A stretch of 64,000 bases of DNA from Azohydromonas australica DSM 1124 (GCF_000430725.1 NZ_KE387203.1:65134-129133), one strand, 5' to 3'. Counted from the first letter of the stretch, positions 9,131-19,800 are shown. Program-made: numbers and translations. Notes: generated from the sequence alone by a model not told the origin.

Positions 9131-9162
9131 CCCTCTTGAAGCCCTGGGGATCAACCCCAGTT
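9131..9162 (+). promoter_or_regulatory. sigma-32 heat-shock promoter of grpE
   Basis: CCCTCTTGAA (9131-9140) matches the sigma-32 -35 (core CTTGAA exact). After 14 bases comes CCCCAGTT (9155-9162), matching the CCCCATNT -10 at seven of the eight positions if N is counted. The predicted start point near 9169 favours the grpE ATG at 9190. CTGGGG (9144-9149) and CCCCAG (9155-9160) also form a 6-bp inverted repeat across the -10, which might fold or bind a regulator. Confidence 0.75.
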
Positions 9163-9189
9163 GGCGAGGCGATGGAGTTCACCACACCC

Positions 9190-9798
9190 ATGAACCACAC
9201 CGACAACACCACGTCCCCCGAGGCGGCCGCCGTGCCGCCGGCCGCCGATACGCCCAGTGCCGCCGCAGCCGCCGAGGCCACTGCCGCCTACGCCGCCAAT
9301 GCCACGCCGGCCGCCAACGGCACGGCCGACGCCGCACCGGCCTCGCTGGAGCAGCGCCTGAGCGAGCTGGAAGCGCGCCACGCCGAGGTGTCCGACGCCT
9401 ATCTGCGCGCCAAGGCCGAGGTCGAGAACGTGCGCCGCCGTGGCGAGGAAGAAGTGTCCAAGGCGCGCAAGTTCGCCGTCGAGGCCTTTGCCGAGAGCCT
9501 GCTGCCCGTCAAGGACAGCCTGGAAGCGGCCATCGCCACCCCCGGCGCCAACACCGCTCAGGTGCTCGAAGGCGTGCAGGCCACGCTGCGCCAGCTCAGC
9601 CAGGCACTGGAGCGCAACAAGGTGGTGGAAGTGGCCCCGCCCGCGGGCACGCGCTTCGACCCGCACCAGCACCAGGCCATCAGCATGGTGCCGGCCGACC
9701 AGGAAGCCAACACGGTCGTCAGCGTGCTGCAGAAGGGCTACCTGATCGCCGAGCGCGTGCTGCGTCCGGCGCTGGTCACGGTGGCCGCTCCCAAGTAA
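9190..9798 (+). CDS. grpE: nucleotide exchange factor GrpE
   Basis: GrpE releases ADP from DnaK. The first 45 or so residues are an Ala/Thr-rich flexible arm; the rest is the long dimer coiled coil ([34 protein letters not shown]) and the C-terminal beta wing ending [20 protein letters not shown] 9190 (202 residues) was chosen because the sigma-32 promoter should start RNA near 9169, leaving a GGAG at 9174-9177; an in-frame ATG at 9172 would add six residues. It precedes dnaK by 90 bases in the order grpE-dnaK-dnaJ. Confidence 0.93.
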   Translation: MNHTDNTTSPEAAAVPPAADTPSAAAAAEATAAYAANATPAANGTADAAPASLEQRLSELEARHAEVSDAYLRAKAEVENVRRRGEEEVSKARKFAVEAFAESLLPVKDSLEAAIATPGANTAQVLEGVQATLRQLSQALERNKVVEVAPPAGTRFDPHQHQAISMVPADQEANTVVSVLQKGYLIAERVLRPALVTVAAPK

Positions 9799-9819
9799 AG
9801 ACCAAGGCGGTTGCGCGGT

Positions 9820-9826
9820 CTTGAAA
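9820..9826 (+). promoter_or_regulatory. possible second sigma-32 -35 element before dnaK
   Basis: CTTGAAA is an exact sigma-32 -35 core in the 90-base grpE-dnaK gap, but no CCCCAT-like -10 lies at the right distance (the nearest, TTCCCAGA near 9846-9853, is too far). It could be a weak or degenerate secondary heat-shock promoter. Confidence 0.25.
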
Positions 9827-9888
9827 GTACCCCGCCCGGCCGCACTTCCCAGAACAACCAGACATCCCTGAGATACCAGGAGCAAAAC

Positions 9889-11862
<1,974 letters not shown>

Positions 11863-11900
11863 CGCGCCTCTGAGCCCCGCCGCTGACTTCTAACTTCCAG

Positions 11901-11944
11901 AAAAACACCCCCGTGTGGGCTCCGAGCGCACACGGGGGCTTTTT
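11901..11944 (+). terminator. terminator between dnaK and dnaJ
   Basis: CCCCCGTGTG (11908-11917) pairs with CACACGGGGG (11929-11938), loop 11 bases, followed by CTTTTT. A5 on the other side makes it bidirectional in form. It lies 46 bases after the dnaK stop and 21 bases before the dnaJ ATG, so it probably lowers dnaJ relative to dnaK rather than ending the operon. Confidence 0.85.
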
Positions 11945-11964
11945 GCATCGACGCAGCAATTGCC

Positions 11965-13116
11965 ATGGCAAAGCGTGATTACTACGAGGTCCTCGGACTG
12001 GCGAAAAATGCCAGCGAGGAGGACATCAAGAAGGCCTACCGCAAGCTGGCCATGAAATACCACCCTGACCGCAATCAGGGTGACGATGCCAAGAAGGCCG
12101 AGGAGAAGTTCAAGGAGGCCAAGGAGGCCTACGAGATGCTCTCCGAGCCGCAGAAGCGGGCCGCCTACGACCAGTACGGCCATGCGGGCGTGGACCCGAA
12201 CATGGGTGCGGGCCGCGGCCCGGGCCCTGAGGGCTTCGGCGGCTTCGCGGAGGCTTTCGGCGACATCTTCGGCGACCTCTTCGGCCAGGGCGGTGGTGCC
12301 GGCGGACGCCGCGGCCCCGGCGGACAGCAGGTCTACCGTGGCGGCGATCTCAGCTACACGATGGAGATCACGCTGGAGGAAGCGGCCAACGGCAAGGAAA
12401 CGCAGATCCGCATCCCGAGCTGGGAGAGCTGCGAGACCTGCCACGGAAGCGGCGCCAAGCCCGGCACCAGCCCCAAGGCCTGCCCGTCCTGCGGTGGCTC
12501 GGGCACGGTGCACCTGCGCCAGGGCTTCTTCAGCATCCAGCAGACCTGCCCGCACTGCCACGGCAGCGGACGCATCATTCCCGAGCCCTGCCCCACCTGC
12601 TCCGGCGCGGGCAAGCTGCGCAAGCAGAAGACGCTGGAGGTGAAGATCCCCGCCGGCATCAACGAGGGCATGCGCATCCGCTCCGCCGGCAACGGCGAGC
12701 CCGGCACCAACGGCGGCCCGCCGGGGGACCTGTACATCGAGATCCGCATCAAGCAGCACGAGATCTTCGAGCGCGACGGCGACGACCTGCATTGCACCAT
12801 CCCGGTGAGCATGACCCACGCCGCCCTGGGCGGCGCGGTGGAAGTGCCCACCCTGGGCGGCAAGGCCGAGATCGAGCTGCCCGAGGGCACGCAGCACGGC
12901 AAGACGTTCCGCCTGCGCGGCAAGGGCATCAAGGGGCTGCGGTCGAGCTACCCCGGCGACCTCTACTGCCACGTCGCGGTGGAGACGCCCGTGAAGCTCA
13001 CCGAGCACCAGCGCAAGCTGCTCAAGGAGCTCGACGAGTCCTTCCGCAAGTCCGGCGACCGGCATTCGCCCAACGCGAAGAGCTTCACCGACCGCATCAA
13101 GGACCTGTTCAAGTAG
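11965..13116 (+). CDS. dnaJ: co-chaperone Hsp40 DnaJ
   Basis: A 383-residue class A J-protein that delivers substrates to DnaK and stimulates its ATPase. The J domain (1-70) has the HPD motif in YHPDRNQG; a Gly/Phe-rich linker follows (about 75-120); the zinc region has four CxxCxGxG repeats ([32 protein letters not shown]); then two beta-sandwich client domains. All features are intact. No good ribosome site is seen before the ATG at 11965, but the conserved N-terminus [12 protein letters not shown] fixes the start. Confidence 0.97.
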   Translation: MAKRDYYEVLGLAKNASEEDIKKAYRKLAMKYHPDRNQGDDAKKAEEKFKEAKEAYEMLSEPQKRAAYDQYGHAGVDPNMGAGRGPGPEGFGGFAEAFGDIFGDLFGQGGGAGGRRGPGGQQVYRGGDLSYTMEITLEEAANGKETQIRIPSWESCETCHGSGAKPGTSPKACPSCGGSGTVHLRQGFFSIQQTCPHCHGSGRIIPEPCPTCSGAGKLRKQKTLEVKIPAGINEGMRIRSAGNGEPGTNGGPPGDLYIEIRIKQHEIFERDGDDLHCTIPVSMTHAALGGAVEVPTLGGKAEIELPEGTQHGKTFRLRGKGIKGLRSSYPGDLYCHVAVETPVKLTEHQRKLLKELDESFRKSGDRHSPNAKSFTDRIKDLFK

Positions 13117-13186
13117 GCCGCCCGGGCATTCCGGGCTCGATGAAGCACAGCGGGCCCGGATTGCCGGGTGACGCTCACCAGAAGCG

Positions 13187-13223
13187 AAAAGCCCCGCGGC
13201 TGTCACGGCCGCGGGGCTTTTTT
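13187..13223 (+). terminator. bidirectional terminator between dnaJ and the LtaS-like gene
   Basis: GCCCCGCGGC (13191-13200) pairs with GCCGCGGGGC (13208-13217) around a 7-base loop, then six T; four A precede it. It lies about 75 bases after dnaJ and 45 bases after the convergent LtaS-like gene, so it can end both transcripts. Confidence 0.88.
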
Positions 13224-13267
13224 GCATGGATGGGGCCGTGCACCGGCCCGTCGGAAATGCCCGGCGC

Positions 13268-15208
13268 TCAGTGAAGCGGCGCCGCCGCGATGCGCAGCAG
13301 GCCCTTCTTGTAGGCGTCGGACGCGACCTGGTAGTAGGCGATGGCCTCGTCGCGCAGGCGGTGGCCCAGCGCGTCGTCGGCCAACTCGCGGCCGGTGTCG
13401 GCATCGACCACGCGTGAGCGCCCACCGGGCTTGAGCTCCACCACGCGGCCCTGCTCGTAGTAGCCCACGGTCTGGTAGTTGGCCAGCAGCGCGCGCTGGT
13501 GCGTGCGCCCCTCGCGCAGGATGTCCTGGCCGAAAAAGCGGCTGTGGTAGCTGAAGTTCAGCAGCCCCAGCAGCGTGGGCGCGACGTCGATCTGCGAGGC
13601 GATGCTCTCCACGCGGCCCGGCGCAACGTGCTTGGGCGCATAGATCACCATGGGGATGTGGTAGTTCTCCGGCGGCAGCTCCTGGCGCCCGCGGCCGTTG
13701 TGGGTGTGGTCCGCCACGATCACGAACACCGTGTCATCGAACCAGGGCTTCTTCTTCGCCCGATCGATGAAGTCGCCGATGGCCCAGTCGGTGTACTTCA
13801 CGCCGCCTTCGCGCCCGGTCTTGGACGGGATGTCGATGCGCCCCTCCGGGTACGTGAAGGGACGGTGGTTCGAGGTCGTCATCACGTGCGCGAAGAAGGG
13901 CTGCTTCGCCGCCGCGCGCTGGTCGAGCTCGCGCAGCGCGAGGGTGAAGAGGTCCTCGTCGGCCACGCCCCAGATGTTCTCGAAGTGGATGTCCGCGGCC
14001 TTGAGCGCGGTGCGGTCGACCACGGTGTAGCCGTTGCCGCCGAAGAAGGCGTTCATGTTGTCGAAGTAGCCGTAGCCGCCATAGATGTAGAGCGGCTCGT
14101 AGCCCTTGGTCTTGAACACCTCGCCCACGGTGAAGAGGTTGGCGTTGTCCGGCCGCTTGACGATGGAGTGGCCGGGCGTGGGCGGCACGCTCAGCGACAG
14201 TGCCTCCAGCCCGCGCACGGTGCGCGTGCCGGTGGCGTAGAGCCGCGTGAACAGCAGCCCTTCGCGGGCCAGGCGGTCGAGGTTGGGCGTGAGGCCTTCC
14301 TGGTTGCCGAAGCTGCCCAGGAAGCTGGCCGAGAGGCTTTCCACCGACACCAGCACCACGTTGAGGCGCTTCTCCGGCCCTTCGTGGACCACTTCCCGAT
14401 CAAAGGGATGCGCCGCCTCCGGGCTGCCCAGCTCCAGCGCCAGCTCGGACGCCGCATCGCCCGCCGGCAGCATGCTGTAGAAGCGCGCGTAGTCGATCTC
14501 GTTGTGCCAGAAGGCATGCCAGAAGTCGAAGTAGCCGTTGCCTGCCAGCTCGTTGGCCTGCGCATCGGCGCTGAATTCCTTGTAGCGCTCGTCCAGGACG
14601 ACGTAGGCCAGTGCCGGCGCAAGGGCCAGTACCAGCGCCGCGGCCAGGCGCTGGCGCCAGGAGGTGCCGCTGCCATCCCAGGCCCGCGACAGGCGGTTCA
14701 GTCGGCACACGAGCAACGCCCAGGCCGCCAGTGCGAGGAGCACCACGCCACCGAGCAGCAAAGGCAGGTTGTACGACTCTCGTATGTTTCCCAGAACCTC
14801 GTTGGTGTAGACGAGGTAGTCCACCGCGATGAAGTTGAAGCGCGAGGCGAACTCGTTCCAGAAGGTGAATTCCGCGGTACCGACGAACACCATCACGCCG
14901 CACAGCGGCAGCAGCAGCGCCAACAGCGCCCAGCGCAGCCCCGTGGCGCGACGCGCCGGCCAAGCCAGCAGCAACCAGCCCAGCAGTGGCAGGAAAAAGG
15001 TGGCAACGCCCAGGTCGAACAGCAGGCCGATGCCCAGGATGGGGAGCAGCCGCCAGGGCAGCAGCAAGGACCACTGGCCGTTGAAGAACAGCAACCCCAG
15101 TCGCACCAGCGCGTTGAAGAGGAGGAAAACCAGCAGCGGCGGAAGCAGCAATTGCAGGCGACGAGGAATTTGCCGGCACGCGCCGGCAACCTGGGAGGCA
15201 AACGACAT
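13268..15208 (-). CDS. LTA synthase-like membrane sulfatase-fold transferase
   Basis: A 646-residue protein with about five transmembrane helices in the first 190 residues and an extracytoplasmic alkaline-phosphatase/sulfatase-fold domain. Metal-site and nucleophile candidates resemble LtaS/OpgB enzymes: Glu290 in LVSVESLS, Thr330 in GTRTVRG and the VADHTHN motif near residue 495. Such enzymes move phosphoglycerol or similar head groups from phospholipids to a sugar or lipid acceptor. Gram-negative bacteria lack lipoteichoic acid, so the acceptor here is unknown; periplasmic glucans or an envelope glycolipid are possibilities. ATG 15208 was chosen over an upstream TTG because the transmembrane region follows it; no ribosome site is visible. 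Divergent from an EptA-like gene. Confidence 0.75.
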   Translation of the reverse strand: MSFASQVAGACRQIPRRLQLLLPPLLVFLLFNALVRLGLLFFNGQWSLLLPWRLLPILGIGLLFDLGVATFFLPLLGWLLLAWPARRATGLRWALLALLLPLCGVMVFVGTAEFTFWNEFASRFNFIAVDYLVYTNEVLGNIRESYNLPLLLGGVVLLALAAWALLVCRLNRLSRAWDGSGTSWRQRLAAALVLALAPALAYVVLDERYKEFSADAQANELAGNGYFDFWHAFWHNEIDYARFYSMLPAGDAASELALELGSPEAAHPFDREVVHEGPEKRLNVVLVSVESLSASFLGSFGNQEGLTPNLDRLAREGLLFTRLYATGTRTVRGLEALSLSVPPTPGHSIVKRPDNANLFTVGEVFKTKGYEPLYIYGGYGYFDNMNAFFGGNGYTVVDRTALKAADIHFENIWGVADEDLFTLALRELDQRAAAKQPFFAHVMTTSNHRPFTYPEGRIDIPSKTGREGGVKYTDWAIGDFIDRAKKKPWFDDTVFVIVADHTHNGRGRQELPPENYHIPMVIYAPKHVAPGRVESIASQIDVAPTLLGLLNFSYHSRFFGQDILREGRTHQRALLANYQTVGYYEQGRVVELKPGGRSRVVDADTGRELADDALGHRLRDEAIAYYQVASDAYKKGLLRIAAAPLH

Positions 15209-15373
15209 GAGGGAACTTCGGGTCAGAGGGCTACGCGAGACACGACGCAAGAACGGCCATGAGCCTTGTTTCTAAAGGGCGCGACCCTAATGGCGAGGAC
15301 TGAAGGCGGTATTAAGAGACACACTGCGCCAGCGACATTGACCTTGCCCAGGGTTGCGTGTGAACCGCTCCGG

Positions 15374-15379
15374 GACAAT
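15374..15379 (+). promoter_or_regulatory. candidate -10 element of the eptA-like gene
   Basis: GACAAT lies 9 bases before the ATG in the context CGGGACAATCGCGCC. The 180-base divergent gap (15209-15388) also contains TTGACC at 15338-15343, too far for this -10. A TTAAG half-site (15312-15316) resembles half of a PmrA box, but a second half at the right spacing is absent. No promoter for the LtaS-like gene could be assigned. Confidence 0.3.
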
Positions 15380-15388
15380 CGCGCCCCG

Positions 15389-17089
15389 ATGAAGTCGCGC
15401 ATGCTCTTTTCCGTGAACGCCACGCCGCGCAGCGCGTGGAGCCCCCAGGCGCTCGTGGTGTTGTGTGCACTGTGGTGCGCGGGCCCCGGCAACTGGCCGC
15501 TGTGGCGGCATCTGATGACCTTGCCCGAAGTCACGGGCTCACGTTTGCCGGTGTTGCTGCTGTCCATGGGGCTGGGCATTGCCGGCGTGACGGCGGCGCT
15601 GCTGGCACCGCTGGCCTGGCCTCGGCTGGTCAAGCCGCTGCTGAGCTTCGTGCTGCTGTGCACGGCCGCATCGGCGCATTTCATCGGCAGCTATGGCGTG
15701 GTGCTGGACCCCACCATGATGGTCAACGCGCTGCAGACGGATGGCCGCGAAGTTCGCGACCTGCTGGGCTTGCCGCTGCTGGGCAGCCTGGCCAGCCTGG
15801 CGCTGCTGCCCATGGCGTGGCTGTGGCTGCGCCCGCTGCACCGCCCGGGCGCCTGGCGCGGGCTGGCAAGCAATGTGGGGCTGATGCTGGGTGGGCTGGC
15901 ACTGGCGGCAGGGTTGATCTATGCCACCTTTGCCGACCTCTCCTCACTCATGCGCAACCACACGGCCATGCGCTACATGATCAGCCCCATCAACGGCTGG
16001 TACTCATTGGCGCGGGCCACGACGCGCTCGAACCAGGCGCAGCCCAGCACGCCGCCGGCCCCGGTGGGCCGCGACGCCACCCTCGCCGCGCGCCATCCCG
16101 ACGTGCCGCCGCTGCTGGTGCTGGTGGTGGGCGAGACGGCCCGGGCCGACCATTTCGCGCTCAATGGCTATGGCCGCCCGACCAACCCCGGGCTGTCGAA
16201 GCTCCCGGTGGTGAGCTTCAGCGACGTCACGTCCTGCGGCACCAGCACCGCCGCCTCGCTGCCGTGCATGTTCTCGCTGCTCGGACGCGATCGTTTCGAG
16301 GCGCAAAAGCAACCCCAGGAGAACCTGCTGGACGTGCTGCAGCACGCCGGACTGGCCGTGCTGTGGCTGGACAACCAGTCCGGTTGCAAGGGCCTGTGCG
16401 ACCGCGTGCACCATGCGATGGCCAGCGACCCCGCGCCCGGCGCACCACCCATGCCGCCGGGCCTGTGCCAACCCAATGGCGAGTGCTTCGACATGGCGCT
16501 GCTGCACGGGCTGGACCAGCGCCTGGCGCAGTTGCCCGCGGAACAACGCGCACGCGGCGTGGTGCTGGTGCTGCACCAGATGGGCAGCCACGGCCCGGCT
16601 TACCACCTGCGCTCGCCGGCCAATCTCAAGCCGTTCCAGCCGGAGTGCACCAGCACGGCGCTGCAGCACTGCGACGCGCAGGCGCTGGTGAACGCCTACG
16701 ACAACTCCATCGCCTACACCGACGAGTTGCTCACGTCGTTGGTGGGCTGGCTGCAGCACAAGGCGCCGGCCTGGTCGCCAGGACTGCTCTACGTGTCGGA
16801 CCACGGCGAGTCGCTGGGCGAGAACAACCTGTACCTGCATGGCATGCCGTACAGCGTGGCGCCGAAGGCGCAGAAGCATGTGCCGCTGATCACTTGGTGG
16901 CCCACCGCGACCGCGAGGGCCACGGGCATGAACCTCGAGTGCCTGCGCGCGCGGCGCCAGCAGCCGCTGTCACACGACCACCTCGCGCACAGCGTGCTGG
17001 GCTGGCTGCAGGTGCGCACGGCGGCGTACCAGCCCGAGCAAGACCTCTTCGCCCCCTGCCGCAAGCCGCCCGAGCCGGGCTCGCCCTGA
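15389..17089 (+). CDS. eptA: lipid A phosphoethanolamine transferase (EptA family)
   Basis: A 566-residue inner-membrane enzyme with about five N-terminal helices and a periplasmic sulfatase-fold domain. Zinc and catalytic residues are present: Glu249 in LVVGETARADH, nucleophile Thr285 in SCGTSTAASLPC, and YVSDHGESLGE; multiple Cys suggest the usual disulfides. The family transfers phosphoethanolamine from phosphatidylethanolamine to lipid A phosphates, reducing surface charge. The start at 15389 keeps the first helix close to the N-terminus; upstream in-frame codons precede a non-conserved arm. It ends 18 bases before the convergent radical SAM gene. Which acceptor (lipid A or another envelope sugar) cannot be read from sequence. 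Confidence 0.85.
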   Translation: MKSRMLFSVNATPRSAWSPQALVVLCALWCAGPGNWPLWRHLMTLPEVTGSRLPVLLLSMGLGIAGVTAALLAPLAWPRLVKPLLSFVLLCTAASAHFIGSYGVVLDPTMMVNALQTDGREVRDLLGLPLLGSLASLALLPMAWLWLRPLHRPGAWRGLASNVGLMLGGLALAAGLIYATFADLSSLMRNHTAMRYMISPINGWYSLARATTRSNQAQPSTPPAPVGRDATLAARHPDVPPLLVLVVGETARADHFALNGYGRPTNPGLSKLPVVSFSDVTSCGTSTAASLPCMFSLLGRDRFEAQKQPQENLLDVLQHAGLAVLWLDNQSGCKGLCDRVHHAMASDPAPGAPPMPPGLCQPNGECFDMALLHGLDQRLAQLPAEQRARGVVLVLHQMGSHGPAYHLRSPANLKPFQPECTSTALQHCDAQALVNAYDNSIAYTDELLTSLVGWLQHKAPAWSPGLLYVSDHGESLGENNLYLHGMPYSVAPKAQKHVPLITWWPTATARATGMNLECLRARRQQPLSHDHLAHSVLGWLQVRTAAYQPEQDLFAPCRKPPEPGSP

Positions 17090-17107
17090 GCCCGGACACG
17101 CCCCGGC

Positions 17108-18292
17108 TCAGAACAGCTCGCCCTGAAGTGCCGGCGCCGTCGGCATTCCGTCCGCTGCAGCCGCCGCTGGCGCGGCCCGGCGCACCGGCGACGGCGCCGC
17201 TGCAGGGCGGCGGAACTGCGTCAGATCCAGCTCCAGCGGCTGGCGGTTGAGCCCCAGCCGGGCACAGGCCTTGTGCAGGCGCTGAGACAGCAGCTCGCCC
17301 CACACGCCCTGCCCGCGCATGCGGTGGCCGAAGCGCGCGTCGTTCTCGCACCCGCCGCGCAGCTCGCGCATGCGGGCCATCACATGCGCGGCGCGCTGCG
17401 GAAAGTGCTGCTGCAGCCATTGCTGGAACAGCGGATTCACCTCCCAGGGCAGGCGCAGCGCCACGCTGAAGGCGCGGCTGGCGCCGGCATCGCGGGCGGC
17501 TTCGAGGATGCGCTCCAGCTCCGGCTCGTTGATCAGCGGGATCAGCGGCGAGACGCTCACGCCCACCGGCACCCCGGCGCGCGCCAGCGTCTCGATGGTG
17601 CGCAGGCGCCGTGCCGGCGCCGCCGCGCGCGGTTCCATCAGCCGAGAGAGCTTCACGTCCAGCGTGGTGATGGAGACGTACACCGCCGCCAGCCTCTGCG
17701 CCGCCATGGGTGCGATGAGGTCCAGGTCGCGTTCGATGCCGGCGGACTTGGTGACGATGCTGAAGGCGTGGCGGTACTCGGACAGCACCTCGATGAGGCT
17801 GCGCGTGATGCGCAGCTGCCGCTCCGCGGGCTGGTAGGCGTCGGTGGCGGAGCCCAGGCTCAGCAGCGCCGGCTCGTAGCCAGGACTGGCGAAGGCCTCG
17901 CGCAGCTTCTGAGCGGCGTTGGTCTTGGCGACGATGCGTGTCTCGAAGTCCAGCCCGGGCGAGAGGTCCAGGTAGCTGTGCGTGGGCCGCGCGAAGCAGT
18001 AGATGCAGCCGTGCTCGCAGCCCCGGTAGGGGTTGATGGAAAGGTCAAAAGGGATGTCGGGCGAGTCGTTGCCCGACAGGATGCTTCGCGCGGGCTGCTC
18101 GATGATCTGCGTGCGTGGCGCCGCGCGCTCCTGCAGCGCCGCCTGGGCCAGCGTGCCCCAGCCGTCGTCACAGCCTTCGCGGGCAACGCCCTGGAAGCGG
18201 GACGCGATGTTGCTTGACGCTCCGCGGCCCTTGAAGGGCATGAACTGCAGCGGGGCGAGGTGCGCGGCGGTGGGAGGAGTGGCGGTACCCAT
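17108..18292 (-). CDS. SplB-like radical SAM protein (PA0069 family), LexA-box controlled
   Basis: A 394-residue radical SAM protein. Cys92, Cys96 and Cys99 form the CxxxCxxC cluster in YRGCEHGCIYCFARP. The sequence belongs to the COG1533 group that includes spore photoproduct lyase, but the exact reaction of this subfamily is not established. A LexA box directly abuts and overlaps the start codon by one base, and the last five residues are QGELF, close to the beta sliding-clamp motif QLxLF at the position used in SOS polymerases. Together they suggest a DNA-damage function (inference). ATG 18292 would be leaderless, with TATAAA inside the box as the -10; an alternative start at 18241 (MPFKGRGAS) matches the conserved family N-terminus. 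Confidence 0.85.
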   Translation of the reverse strand: MGTATPPTAAHLAPLQFMPFKGRGASSNIASRFQGVAREGCDDGWGTLAQAALQERAAPRTQIIEQPARSILSGNDSPDIPFDLSINPYRGCEHGCIYCFARPTHSYLDLSPGLDFETRIVAKTNAAQKLREAFASPGYEPALLSLGSATDAYQPAERQLRITRSLIEVLSEYRHAFSIVTKSAGIERDLDLIAPMAAQRLAAVYVSITTLDVKLSRLMEPRAAAPARRLRTIETLARAGVPVGVSVSPLIPLINEPELERILEAARDAGASRAFSVALRLPWEVNPLFQQWLQQHFPQRAAHVMARMRELRGGCENDARFGHRMRGQGVWGELLSQRLHKACARLGLNRQPLELDLTQFRRPAAAPSPVRRAAPAAAAADGMPTAPALQGELF

Positions 18293-18311
18293 ACTGTATG
18301 TTTATACAGTA
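18292..18311 (-). promoter_or_regulatory. LexA (SOS) box of the radical SAM gene
   Basis: TACTGTATGTTTATACAGTA is a near-perfect palindrome fitting CTGT-N8-ACAG with the AT-rich core of the classical LexA consensus, including the flanking TA and TA. The TATAAA at 18301-18306 (minus strand) within it is a good -10, with TGTGCA 17 bases upstream as a weak -35, so bound LexA would cover the promoter. It lies in the 86-base gap after dnaB and points to the radical SAM gene only. Confidence 0.9.
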
Positions 18312-18378
18312 GTCGTACCGGCCTGCACAGGGCGCTTCGCGGGCCATGGTCTTTGCGCCATGGCCTTGAGGGGGTGCC

Positions 18379-19788
18379 TCAGTAATCGACGGCGCTGCCA
18401 GGAGCGAGGTTGTCGAACTTGGTCAGCGGCTTCAGGAAGGTCAGCTTCACGGTGCCCACGGGGCCGTTACGCTGCTTGCCGATGATGACCTCGGCCACGC
18501 CGGGCTCCTTGGACTCCTTGTTGTAGTACTCGTCGCGGTAGATGAACATGATCACGTCCGCGTCCTGCTCGATGGCGCCCGACTCCCGCAGGTCGCTCAT
18601 CATCGGCCGCTTGTCCGGCCGCGTTTCCACCGAGCGGTTGAGCTGCGACAGCGCGATCACCGGGCAGTGCAGCTCCTTGGCCAGCGCCTTGAGGCCACGC
18701 GAGATCTCGCCGATGACGGTGGCGCGGTTCTCCTCCGAGCCGGCGGAGCCGCTCATGAGCTGCAGGTAGTCGATGACGATGAGCCCCAGGCGTCCGCACT
18801 GGCGCGCCTGGCGCCGGGCGCGCGCGCGCAGCTCGGCGGGGTTCAGGGCCGGCGTCTCGTCGATGAAGACGCTGGCCTTGCTCAGCCGGTCCACGGTCTC
18901 GGTGAGGCGGCTCCACTCGTCGTCACGCAGCGCGCCGGTGCGCAGGTGCTGCTGGTCGATGCGGCCGAGCGAGCCCACCATGCGCAGCGCCAGCTGCGCC
19001 GCGCCCATTTCCATGGAGAACACCACCACCGGCAGGCCCTCGTGCACCGCCACGTGCTCGGCGATGTTCAGCGCGAAGGCCGTCTTGCCCATGGAAGGCC
19101 GCGCAGCCAGGACGATCAGGTCGCCCGGCTGCAGGCCCGCCGTCATGCGGTCCATGTCGTAGAAGCCGGTGCGCACGCCGGTGACCTCCTCGGCGCCGTT
19201 CTCGGCCAGCTCGGTGACGCGGTCGATGAGCTGCATCACCAGGTGGTCCATGCCCTGGAAACCCTGCTTCTGGCGCGAGCCCTCCTCGCCGATCTTGAAG
19301 ATCTTGCCCTCGGCCTCGTCCAGGATCTGCGACACGGCGCGACCCTGCGGGTTGAAGGCGTTGGTGGCGATCTCGTCGCTGGCCTCGATCAGCTTGCGCA
19401 GGATGGCGCGCTCGCGAACGATCTCGGCGTAGCGGCGCAGGTTGGCCGCGCTGGGCACGCTCTGCGCCAGGGCGTTGAGGTAGGCCAGCCCGCCGCACTC
19501 CTCGGCCTTGCCCAGGCTTTGCAGCTGCTCGAAGACGGTGATGACGTCGGCCGGCTTGCTGGCGCTGATGAGCCCGCCGATGGCGCCGTAGATCAGCCGG
19601 TGCTCGTAGCGGTAGAAGTCGCCCTCGGCGAGCGTGTCGCCGGCGCGGTCCCAGGCGCCGTTGTCCAGCAGCAGACCGCCGAGAACGCTCTGTTCGGCTT
19701 CGATGGAGTGAGGGGGCACGCGCAGGCGGGCGACCTCGTCGTCACGCGGCGCGGAACTGGCGTCACGGGGGGGGAATACTGCAGGCAT
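18379..19788 (-). CDS. dnaB: replicative DNA helicase DnaB
   Basis: The 469-residue ring helicase that unwinds the fork 5' to 3' and loads primase. N-terminal domain from about residue 24 (PHSIEAEQSVLGGLLLD), linker helix, then the RecA-like domain with Walker A ARPSMGKTAFALN, Walker B LIVIDYLQLM and the conserved R-finger region SDLRESGAIEQDADV. No intein is present. The ATG at 19788 lies seven bases from a TATCAT sequence, with no ribosome site. It follows rpsF-priB-rpsR-rplI but is separated by a terminator; closeness to priB, which helps reload DnaB at stalled forks, is functionally sensible. Confidence 0.96.
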   Translation of the reverse strand: MPAVFPPRDASSAPRDDEVARLRVPPHSIEAEQSVLGGLLLDNGAWDRAGDTLAEGDFYRYEHRLIYGAIGGLISASKPADVITVFEQLQSLGKAEECGGLAYLNALAQSVPSAANLRRYAEIVRERAILRKLIEASDEIATNAFNPQGRAVSQILDEAEGKIFKIGEEGSRQKQGFQGMDHLVMQLIDRVTELAENGAEEVTGVRTGFYDMDRMTAGLQPGDLIVLAARPSMGKTAFALNIAEHVAVHEGLPVVVFSMEMGAAQLALRMVGSLGRIDQQHLRTGALRDDEWSRLTETVDRLSKASVFIDETPALNPAELRARARRQARQCGRLGLIVIDYLQLMSGSAGSEENRATVIGEISRGLKALAKELHCPVIALSQLNRSVETRPDKRPMMSDLRESGAIEQDADVIMFIYRDEYYNKESKEPGVAEVIIGKQRNGPVGTVKLTFLKPLTKFDNLAPGSAVDY

Positions 19789-19794
19789 CGAAGG

Positions 19795-19800
19795 ATGATA
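19795..19800 (-). promoter_or_regulatory. candidate -10 element of dnaB
   Basis: Minus-strand TATCAT ends 6 bases before the dnaB ATG, suggesting a leaderless start as at hemH. TGTCCA 18 bases upstream is a weak -35. The rest of the 219-base gap (19789-20007) carries the rplI terminator and otherwise no recognisable element. Confidence 0.3.

Noticed and set aside
15300-15330. PmrA box before the EptA-like gene
   Set aside because: Only one TTAAG half-site is present; no second half at the required spacing.
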